Made by a program: the position numbers and the translations under genes. DNA of 5,336 bases, taken from assembly GCA_028869035.1 (NCBI GenBank), contig JAGWTL010000220.1, positions 1 to 5,336 on the forward strand, given 5' to 3'. The stretch is from Burkholderiales bacterium (lineage in GTDB: Bacteria; Pseudomonadota; Gammaproteobacteria; Burkholderiales; Burkholderiaceae_C). Below the pieces are notes generated by a model. The model had not been told where the DNA came from and made no database searches. It saw only the letters and a program-made list of their open reading frames with translations. Shown here in pieces: positions 1 to 4,651 of this stretch; the stretch's first letter is position 1, and each line of letters begins with the position of its first letter.

Positions 1-423
1 CTGGAGTTCAATTGCCGCATGGGTGACCCCGAGACCCAGCCCATCATGATGCGACTCAAGAGCGATCTGGTGGACGTGATGCTGGCGGCCACCGATGGCA
101 AGCTGGACCAGGTCGAGCTGGACTGGGACCGCCGCATCGCCCTAGGCGTGGTCATGGCCGCGTTTGGTTACCCCATGAACCCGCGCAAGGGTGACGTCAT
201 CACCGGCCTGCCGACCGACACGGAGGAGGGTGTGGTCTTCCATGCCGGCACCGCGCTGCAGGATGGCCAGGCGCAGGTCACAGGTGGCCGTGTGCTGTGC
301 GTGACGGCCCTGGGCGACACGACCAGGCAGGCCCAGCAGCGCGCCTACGAGCTGGCGCAGTGCATACGCTTCGACGGCATGCAGTACCGCCGCGACATAG
401 GCTTCCGCGCCATCAAGGGATGA
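1..423 (+). CDS. purD: Phosphoribosylamine-glycine ligase (GAR synthetase), C-terminal part
   Basis: PurD joins glycine to 5-phosphoribosylamine using ATP, giving glycinamide ribonucleotide, the second step of cytoplasmic de novo purine synthesis. The gene enters the window already open: base 1 is in frame and 140 codons remain before TGA at 421-423. The first residues, LEFNCRMGDPETQP, are the highly conserved end of the ATP-grasp domain. Their Glu and Asn (visible residues 2 and 4) match the Mg-binding pair of E. coli PurD. The rest is the C-terminal GARS domain, including the typical NPRKGDVITGLP segment (visible residues 60-71). Against the roughly 430-residue family length, about the last third is present. 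No frameshift or missing motif is seen. The stop overlaps the next start as ATGA (420-423), so the two genes are probably translationally coupled. Identification is secure; only the truncation by the window edge limits it. Confidence 0.97.
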   Translation: MEFNCRMGDPETQPIMMRLKSDLVDVMLAATDGKLDQVELDWDRRIALGVVMAAFGYPMNPRKGDVITGLPTDTEEGVVFHAGTALQDGQAQVTGGRVLCVTALGDTTRQAQQRAYELAQCIRFDGMQYRRDIGFRAIKG

Positions 424-1067
424 TCCCCAACGACTTCCCACCGCCCCATCCGGTGCAATTCCGCGGTAGCGCGCTGGCGCGCTGGCTGTTGCGCCGCATG
501 GGCTGGCGAGTGCATTTCGATGGCCTGCCCGGCCTGCAGGGCGTGCTGGCCGTCTATCCGCACACCAGCAACTGGGATTTTGTGAACCTGTTGGTCGTCA
601 AATGGGCCATCGGCATTCCCGTGCGTTTCTGGGGCAAGGACAGTCTCTTCCGTTTCCCCGTTTTCGGGCACTGGATGCGCTATCTCGGTGGCGTGCCGGT
701 GGAGCGAACCAGCGCCAAGGGCATGGTGAGCAATACCGCGGCCCGCATGCAGACGGCGCGCGAGCGCGGCGAATATTTCTGGCTGGCGCTGGCCCCTGAA
801 GGCACGCGCAAGTACATTCCGGGCTGGCGCAGCGGCTTCTACCGCACGGCGGTGCAGGCCGGCGTGCCGCTGGCGCTGGTGAAGGTCAATTACGCCGGGC
901 GTGAAGTGACGGTGCGCAGCTTCCTGCGCCTGAGCGGCGACGAGACCACCGACTTTGCGCGTATCGCGACGGCCCTGGAAGGGGCTGTCGGCTGCCGTCC
1001 CGAAAACGCCGCGCCCATCCGCCTGCTCGACGCCAGTGTGCCGCGCAGCGAAACCATCGTGAAGTAA
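420..1067 (+). CDS. PlsC-like lysophospholipid acyltransferase family protein
   Basis: This is a 215-residue protein of the glycerolipid acyltransferase (PlsC/LPLAT) superfamily. These enzymes transfer an acyl chain to a lysophospholipid or related acceptor at the inner membrane. The catalytic HX4D motif is HTSNWD (His48, Asp53). A block resembling the glycerolipid-binding motif is GGVPVER (90-96), and EGTR (127-130) is the usual third block, so the active site looks complete. A modestly hydrophobic stretch (about 55-70) may sit against the membrane; no clear signal peptide is seen. The ATG at 420 is chosen because it overlaps the purD stop as ATGA and sits just ahead of the conserved domain. 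AAGGG at 415-419 touches the start codon, too close to be a normal Shine-Dalgarno, which favours coupling to purD. hemF follows after 4 bases. The exact acceptor and acyl donor cannot be told from sequence, so I give no gene symbol. It could act on lysophosphatidate, another lysolipid or a special lipid. Confidence 0.85.
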   Translation: MIPNDFPPPHPVQFRGSALARWLLRRMGWRVHFDGLPGLQGVLAVYPHTSNWDFVNLLVVKWAIGIPVRFWGKDSLFRFPVFGHWMRYLGGVPVERTSAKGMVSNTAARMQTARERGEYFWLALAPEGTRKYIPGWRSGFYRTAVQAGVPLALVKVNYAGREVTVRSFLRLSGDETTDFARIATALEGAVGCRPENAAPIRLLDASVPRSETIVK

Positions 1068-1071
1068 CGCC

Positions 1072-2001
1072 ATGACGACTCCGGCCTCCAACGTCCACAC
1101 CGTGCGCCATTATCTGCAGGGCCTGCAGCAGCGCATCACCGAGGCCATCACCGCCATCGACGGCGGCAGCTTCCTGGCCGATGCCTGGCAGAAGGAACCG
1201 GGGGAACCGTTGCAGGGCAAGGGCCTGACCATGATCCTGGAGAACGGCCCGGTCTTCGAACGGGCCGGTTGCGGTTTTTCCTATGTGCAGGGCCCCAAGT
1301 TGCCGTCCTCGGCCACCCAGCACCGCCCCGAACTGGCCGGCGCGCCCTTCGAGGCCATGGGCGTGTCCCTGGTCTTCCACCCGCGCAACCCCTATGTGCC
1401 CACCGTGCACATGAACGTGCGCATGCTGGCGGCCAAGGGCAAAGATGGTCAGGACGTCTGCTGGTTCGGCGGCGGCATGGACCTGACCCCCTATTACGGC
1501 TTCGAGGAAGACGCGGTGCATTTCCATACGGTCTGCCGCGATGCGCTGAAGCTCTTTGGCGAAGACAAGTACCCGCGTTTCAAGGCCTGGTGCGATGAAT
1601 ATTTTTTCCTCAAGCACCGCAATGAGCAGCGCGGTGTCGGCGGCGTGTTTTTCGACGACTTCTCCGAGCTGGGTTTCGAGGGCAGCTTTGCCATGCTGCG
1701 TGCCGTGGGCGATGCCTTCCTGCCGGCCTACCTTCCCATCGTCGAGAAGCGCCAGCATCTGGACCACGGCGAGCGCGAGCGTGCCTTCCAGCTCTACCGC
1801 CGGGGCCGTTACGTCGAATTCAACCTGGTCTGGGACCGTGGCACGCATTTCGGTCTGCAGTCCGGTGGCCGTACCGAATCGATCCTGTTGTCCATGCCGC
1901 CGCTGGTGAGCTGGGCCTACCAGCAGCAGCCTGCGCCCGGCACCCCCGAGGCCGAGCTCTACACCCGCTTCCTGCCAAGGCGCGACTGGATCACGCCTTG
2001 A
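1072..2001 (+). CDS. hemF: Oxygen-dependent coproporphyrinogen III oxidase
   Basis: HemF uses O2 to decarboxylate two propionates of coproporphyrinogen III, giving protoporphyrinogen IX in haem synthesis. It is a soluble homodimer. The 309-residue length fits the family (E. coli, about 299). Landmark blocks are present: SATQHRPELAG (80-90), FEAMGVSL (93-100), WFGGGMDLTPYYGFEED (131-147), FLKHRNEQRG (179-188) and YVEFNLVWDRGTHFGLQSGG (247-266). The conserved histidines His103, His113, His152 and His182 have the same spacing as E. coli His96, His106 (proton donor), His145 and His175. The substrate contacts Ser99, NVR (115-117) and GGR (265-267) also match. The ATG at 1072 lies 4 bases after the acyltransferase stop; only a weak GAAG is seen upstream, so it probably depends on readthrough from the gene before. 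Its TGA overlaps the nadD TTG start. The assignment is secure, and it implies haem synthesis in oxygen; an anaerobic HemN elsewhere cannot be judged. Confidence 0.98.
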   Translation: MTTPASNVHTVRHYLQGLQQRITEAITAIDGGSFLADAWQKEPGEPLQGKGLTMILENGPVFERAGCGFSYVQGPKLPSSATQHRPELAGAPFEAMGVSLVFHPRNPYVPTVHMNVRMLAAKGKDGQDVCWFGGGMDLTPYYGFEEDAVHFHTVCRDALKLFGEDKYPRFKAWCDEYFFLKHRNEQRGVGGVFFDDFSELGFEGSFAMLRAVGDAFLPAYLPIVEKRQHLDHGERERAFQLYRRGRYVEFNLVWDRGTHFGLQSGGRTESILLSMPPLVSWAYQQQPAPGTPEAELYTRFLPRRDWITP

Positions 2002-2600
2002 CTCTGCGCAAACTTGGCATGTTCGGCGGCGCCTTCGACCCGCCGCATCTCGCGCATCGCGCCCTGGCCCAGGCCGCCATCGAGCAGCTCCAGCTGGACG
2101 CACTGCGTGTGCTGCCCACCGGGCAGGCCTGGCACAAGAGCCGGCCGCTCACGGCGGCTTCGCACCGCCTGGCCATGAGCCGGCTGGCTTTCGACGGCTT
2201 GCCTCAGGTGCGGCTGGACGACCGGGAAATCCGCCGCGCTGGCCCCTCCTACACCCTGGACACCCTGCGCGAACTGCAGGCTGAAAACCCCCAGGCCGAT
2301 CTCCACCTGATCATGGGCAAGGACCAGGCCGATGTGCTGCCGACCTGGCGGAATTGGGAGGAGATTGTCCGTCTTGCTATAATTTGTGTAGCTGACCGGG
2401 ACCTTCTGACCGGCCAGGAAACCCGCTTCGTCCCGCCGCCCGAGATGGCGGGACGTTTCTGCAAGCTGCAGATGCCGGCCATGGACATCAGCGCCACCGG
2501 CATCCGTACCCGCGTCGCCAGCCGGCAGGGCATCGCCCCACTGGTCAGCCCCGCCGTTGCGCGTTATATTGAACAACATAATCTCTATCAAAGCACCTGA
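1998..2600 (+). CDS. nadD: Nicotinate-nucleotide adenylyltransferase
   Basis: NadD adenylates nicotinate mononucleotide with ATP to give deamido-NAD, the penultimate step of NAD synthesis in the cytoplasm. The 200-residue product shows the nucleotidyltransferase signature GGAFDPPHLAH (10-20), the GPSYTLDTL segment (82-90), LIMGKDQ (104-110), the WRNWEEI region (117-123) and the C-terminal ISATGIR motif (164-170), so both ATP-binding signatures are intact. TTG at 1998 is chosen as start. It overlaps the hemF stop as TTGA and leaves a normal seven-residue lead to the signature, while the first ATG (2019) would begin almost inside it. No strong Shine-Dalgarno is seen, which fits translational coupling. 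Codons 125-132 (2370-2393) all end in A or T in a gene that otherwise favours G or C at that position; this patch coincides with a promoter candidate. The stop overlaps rsfS as TGATG. The function is secure; the start is probable. Confidence 0.96.
   Translation: MTLRKLGMFGGAFDPPHLAHRALAQAAIEQLQLDALRVLPTGQAWHKSRPLTAASHRLAMSRLAFDGLPQVRLDDREIRRAGPSYTLDTLRELQAENPQADLHLIMGKDQADVLPTWRNWEEIVRLAIICVADRDLLTGQETRFVPPPEMAGRFCKLQMPAMDISATGIRTRVASRQGIAPLVSPAVARYIEQHNLYQST
2354..2383 (+). promoter_or_regulatory. Candidate sigma-70 promoter with extended -10, inside nadD
   Basis: A perfect TATAAT lies at 2378-2383, preceded by TG at 2375-2376 with one base between, which is the consensus extended -10. A TTGGGA at 2354-2359, 18 bases upstream, matches four of six positions of the -35 consensus. 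Eight consecutive nadD codons across this spot (2370-2393) end in A or T, contrary to the rest of the gene, as expected if the DNA signal is selected over codon preference. Transcription would begin near 2390 and leave a leader of about 210 bases before rsfS, so it could express rsfS, rlmH and maf apart from purD-hemF. This is inference from sequence alone. Confidence 0.45.
2542..2570 (+). promoter_or_regulatory. Weak second promoter candidate at the end of nadD
   Basis: TGGTCA (2542-2547) and TATATT (2565-2570) match four and five positions of the -35 and -10 consensus with a 17-base spacer. Transcription would begin about 20 bases before the rsfS ATG. The A/T richness here is partly explained by the conserved NadD C-terminus (Tyr, Ile, Asn, Tyr codons), so it may be chance. 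Confidence 0.18.
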
Positions 2601-3343
2601 TGACCACTGAAACCGCTGCCAAGAAAGATACCCAGAAGCTCCAGCGCGCCATCGTCGATGGCCTGGAGGACGTGAAGGCCCAGGACATCCAGGTGTTCAA
2701 TACCGAGAAACTCTCGGCGCTCTTCGAGCGTGTGGTGGTGGCTTCGGGCACCTCCAACCGCCAGACCAAGGCGCTGGCAGCCAGCGTGCGCGATGCCGTG
2801 CGCGATGCCGGTTTTGCCAAGCCCCGCATGGAGGGTGAGGAAAATGGGGAGTGGATCATCGTGGACTGTGGCGCGGCCGTGGTGCACATCATGCAGCCGG
2901 CCATCCGCCAGTACTACCACCTGGAAGACCTCTGGGGTGAAACGCCGGTGCGCCTGAAGTTCGGTGCCGACAAGCCGGCGGCCAAGGCGGCCGAAAAGGC
3001 ACCCGCCAAGGCCGCTGCCCCCGCCAAAACCGGCAGCCTGCGCCGCGCCAGCGCGGCCAAGCAGGGTGTGGCCGAGGCCTATCCCTCGCGCGCCCAGATG
3101 AAGAAGGCCGAGGAGAAGAAGGCGGCCGACCGCAAGAAGGCCGCGGGCAAGCCGGCGGCCAGGAAGACGGCTGCCGCCAAGGCACCGGCCCGCAAGGCCC
3201 CGGCCAAGACCCCGATCAAGACCGTCAAGGTGAATGCCACCAAGGCGCCGGCGAAAAAGGCAGCTGCCAAGACCGCCGCCAAGCCGGCCAGCAGGACGAC
3301 CAAGGCCCCGGCGAAGAAGACGGCGACCCGCAAGGCCCGGTGA
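2600..3343 (+). CDS. rsfS: Ribosomal silencing factor RsfS with a long basic, Ala/Lys-rich C-terminal tail
   Basis: RsfS (Iojap/DUF143 family) binds uL14 on the 50S subunit and blocks joining with the 30S subunit, lowering translation in starvation. Residues 13-120 form the usual domain: LEDVKAQDIQVF (22-33), VVVASGTSNRQTKALA (45-60) and the signature EWIIVDCGAAVVH (84-96), followed by YYHLEDLW (105-112). Most homologues end about here, near 105-120 residues. This protein runs to 247. Residues about 125-247 are low complexity, roughly one third Ala and one quarter Lys plus Pro and Arg, with few acidic residues. TKAPAKK occurs twice (214-220 and 234-240) and a related AKAPARKAPAK at 193-203. 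Such tails resemble histone H1 and AlgP repeats and suggest contact with nucleic acid, possibly rRNA; that is inference. The tail is in frame and ends exactly at the rlmH junction, so it is not an obvious frameshift product. Start ATG 2600 overlaps the nadD stop (TGATG). The stop overlaps rlmH as GTGA. Confidence 0.95.
   Translation: MTTETAAKKDTQKLQRAIVDGLEDVKAQDIQVFNTEKLSALFERVVVASGTSNRQTKALAASVRDAVRDAGFAKPRMEGEENGEWIIVDCGAAVVHIMQPAIRQYYHLEDLWGETPVRLKFGADKPAAKAAEKAPAKAAAPAKTGSLRRASAAKQGVAEAYPSRAQMKKAEEKKAADRKKAAGKPAARKTAAAKAPARKAPAKTPIKTVKVNATKAPAKKAAAKTAAKPASRTTKAPAKKTATRKAR
3239..3319 (+). repeat. Two near-identical 21-base copies in the rsfS tail
   Basis: Bases 3239-3259 and 3299-3319 both encode TKAPAKK and differ at only two of 21 positions, both third codon positions. 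They sit 60 bases apart in a stretch made almost entirely of Lys, Ala and Pro codons. This is direct sequence evidence that the tail contains internal repeats and could change length by slippage or recombination. Length variation between strains is inferred, not seen. Confidence 0.6.
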
Positions 3344-3807
3344 AGCTGCTGATCGTCGCGGTCGGCCAGCGCGTGCCCGACTGGGCGCAGACGGCCTGGG
3401 ACGACTACGCCAAGCGTTTCCCGCCGGAGTTGCGGGTGGAGCTCAAGGCCGTCAAGACCGAACCGCGCGGCTCCAGGACCGTGGAGCAACTGATGGCGGC
3501 CGAGCGCAAGCGCATCGAGGAAGCGATACCCAAGGGCACCCGCATCGTCGCGCTGGACGAGCGCGGCGCCACGCTGAGCACCATGGCCCTGGCGGCCAAG
3601 CTCAAGGACTGGCAGCTCGGTGGTGGCGACGTGGCGCTGGTCATCGGCGGGCCCGACGGGCTGGAGCCGGCCTTGCGCCAGGCCGCGCACGAACGCATCC
3701 GCCTCTCGGACCTGACCCTGCCGCACGCCATGGTGCGCGTACTGCTGGTCGAGCAGCTCTACCGCGCCTGGTCCATCAACGCCAACCATCCGTATCACCG
3801 GGAATAG
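3340..3807 (+). CDS. rlmH: 23S rRNA (pseudouridine(1915)-N3)-methyltransferase
   Basis: RlmH is a SPOUT-fold, SAM-dependent methyltransferase. It methylates N3 of pseudouridine 1915 in helix 69 of 23S rRNA, acting late on assembled 70S ribosomes. At 155 residues it equals the E. coli protein in length. Key blocks are the N-terminal MKLLIVAVGQRVPDW (1-15), ALDERG (71-76), the SAM-knot LVIGGPDGLEP (100-110), LSDLTLPHAMVRVL (122-135) and the invariant ending NHPYHRE (149-155), so all SAM-binding and catalytic parts are there. The start is GTG 3340, which overlaps the rsfS stop as GTGA and gives the expected N-terminus. AAGG at 3332-3335, four bases upstream, is a usable but tight ribosome site. 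Pairing of rsfS with rlmH is common in bacteria and both products act on the large subunit. maf begins 5 bases after the stop. Identification is secure. Confidence 0.98.
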   Translation: MKLLIVAVGQRVPDWAQTAWDDYAKRFPPELRVELKAVKTEPRGSRTVEQLMAAERKRIEEAIPKGTRIVALDERGATLSTMALAAKLKDWQLGGGDVALVIGGPDGLEPALRQAAHERIRLSDLTLPHAMVRVLLVEQLYRAWSINANHPYHRE

Positions 3808-3812
3808 TCTTC

Positions 3813-4490
3813 ATGACCGGCCGCGCTACCCCTTCCGTTCGGGCTGAACCCGTCGAAGTCCTGGAGCCCTTCGACAAGCTCAGGGCGAACGGGAAATTTA
3901 TCTATCTCGCTTCCCAAAGCCCGCGCCGCCGCCAGCTGCTCGAGCAACTTGGTGTGCGCCATGAACTTCTGCTGCCCGACGCGGACGAGGACGCCGAGGG
4001 CATCGAAGCGGTGCTGCCGGGCGAAGCCCCGGCCACCTATGTGCAGCGCGTGACCCAGCTCAAGCTGGATGCCGCCCTGGAGCGCCTCAAACGCCGTGGC
4101 CTGCCCGCAGCCCCCGTGCTGTGTTCTGACACGACCGTGGCCCTGGGGCGCGCCATCTACGGCAAGCCAGCGGATGCGGCGGATGCCCGGCGCATGCTGG
4201 GCGAGCTGGCCGGGCGCAGCCACCGCGTGCTGACGGCTGTGGCCATCGGCACACCACGCCGGCGCGTGCAGGCCCTGAGCACCTCGCGCGTGACCTTCGC
4301 TCCCATGAGTCGCCAGCAGATCGCCGCCTATGTGACCAGCGGCGAGCCCATGGGCAAGGCTGGGGCCTATGCGGTGCAGGGCAGGGCGGCGGCTTTCATC
4401 TCGCATATCTCGGGCAGCTACTCTGGCATCATGGGACTGCCCATGCACGAGACGGCACAATTGCTCTTGTCCTTAGGCTTCAAGATCTAG
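3813..4490 (+). CDS. maf: Maf/YhdE-type nucleoside triphosphate pyrophosphatase with repeat-derived N-terminal extension
   Basis: Maf proteins hydrolyse non-canonical or surplus nucleoside triphosphates to the monophosphate plus pyrophosphate; the YhdE type prefers dTTP and UTP. The 225-residue product has the substrate loop ASQSPRR (33-39), the SDTTV block with catalytic Asp106 (105-109), GKP (117-119), GRSHRVLT (134-141), GKAGAYAVQG (181-190) and GSYSGIMGLP (201-210). KAGAYxxQG is closer to YhdE than to the m7GTP-specific YceF type. Position next to rng, as in E. coli, supports this. Homologues start only a few residues before the YLASQSPRR strand, but here about 27 extra residues precede it, containing VRAEPVEVLEPFDKLRANG, the translation of a palindromic repeat. 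No ATG, GTG or TTG lies in frame between 3813 and the conserved strand, so ATG 3813 (GGGA at 3800-3803, nine bases upstream) is the best start. The catalytic core is intact, so I expect an active enzyme with a foreign N-terminus. A non-standard start downstream is the alternative. Confidence 0.93.
   Translation: MTGRATPSVRAEPVEVLEPFDKLRANGKFIYLASQSPRRRQLLEQLGVRHELLLPDADEDAEGIEAVLPGEAPATYVQRVTQLKLDAALERLKRRGLPAAPVLCSDTTVALGRAIYGKPADAADARRMLGELAGRSHRVLTAVAIGTPRRRVQALSTSRVTFAPMSRQQIAAYVTSGEPMGKAGAYAVQGRAAAFISHISGSYSGIMGLPMHETAQLLLSLGFKI
3835..3892. repeat. REP-like imperfect palindrome inside the 5' end of maf
   Basis: Arms 3835-3858 and 3869-3892 pair at 19 of 24 positions around a 10-base loop. 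The outer 7 and inner 7 pairs are perfect; the mismatches are at 3842-3843, 3848 and 3850-3851 with their partners. The right arm contains CTTCGACAAGCTCAGGGCG, which I recall as the core of a palindromic element scattered between genes in many beta- and other proteobacteria. In other proteins it shows up as stray FDKLRANG or VRAEPVE peptides. Here it lies in frame in maf, beginning 22 bases after the start codon. In mRNA it would form a strong hairpin close to the ribosome start. Copy number elsewhere in the genome cannot be seen. Confidence 0.8.
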
Positions 4491-4651
4491 CCCCGCCAGT
4501 CAATATGTTCACTTTCAACCTTCGACCCAGCGAGAGCGGATTTCCAAACCGAGGGACACCGTGGAACCGGCTCTGCCGGGCCGCTGGTGTCGCCCCCTGC
4601 AAGGGGGGGGGCGTAGCGACACGTAGTGTGCGCAGCCTGGGGGTTTTTTAA
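4491..4651. other. Non-coding gap between maf and rng
   Basis: This is the only real intergenic region in the window. The first part (4491-4565) shows nothing I recognise: no good promoter pair, no small gene and no Rho-independent terminator after maf. The rest is occupied by a hairpin-rich repeat. The last bases, a T6 run at 4644-4649 and then AA, lead into the rng GTG. T4649-A4651 is a TAA in frame with rng, so rng cannot start earlier. Confidence 0.7.
4566..4643. repeat. Hairpin-rich intergenic repeat of Comamonadaceae type
   Basis: Two hairpins are visible. The first is a perfect 5-bp stem with a 3-base loop, CCGGC at 4567-4571 against GCCGG at 4575-4579. The second has a perfect 7-bp outer stem, GTGTCGC at 4587-4593 against GCGACAC at 4616-4622. 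It encloses CCCCT at 4594-4598 paired with AGGGG at 4602-4606 around a GCA loop. The second hairpin's right side carries a run of nine G (4603-4611). The block ends with GCAGCCTGGGGG (4632-4643). From memory, intergenic blocks with this GTGTCGCCCCCT ... AGCCTGGGGG layout recur in Comamonadaceae genomes, but I could not search. Part of the second hairpin can pair differently (ACAC 4619-4622 with GTGT 4626-4629). Confidence 0.6.

Noticed and set aside
297..419. Upstream extension of the acyltransferase to ATG 297
   Set aside because: The extra 41 residues are purD read out of frame and rich in Arg, His and Pro. ATG 420 overlaps the purD stop and fits the domain.
345..1100. Open frame on the - strand opposite the acyltransferase
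   Set aside because: It is the antisense of a gene with clear catalytic motifs, and its composition is typical of an artefact.
1597..1611. A/T-rich run with six T inside hemF as a regulatory site
   Set aside because: It encodes the conserved EYFFLK residues, so amino acid choice explains the run.
886..2103. Long open frame on the - strand (405 codons) opposite hemF
   Set aside because: It is antisense to an unmistakable hemF and its translation is Gly/Ala/Arg-rich with no known motif. Such frames are expected opposite high-GC genes.
3234..3812. Upstream extension of maf through the rlmH region
   Set aside because: The frame is open only because rsfS and rlmH are GC-rich; the translation is Arg/Pro-rich and unlike any Maf. 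The start at 3813 is far more reasonable.
4491..4565. Promoter for rng after maf
   Set aside because: I tried the TTG-containing hexamers at 4461-4472 and the A/T-rich bases at 4501-4506. No pair had acceptable match and spacing.
4639..4649. GGGGG followed by T6 as a Rho-independent terminator for maf
   Set aside because: No stable hairpin ends immediately before the T run; the nearest strong stem ends at 4622. It also sits at the rng start, so termination here would be odd.
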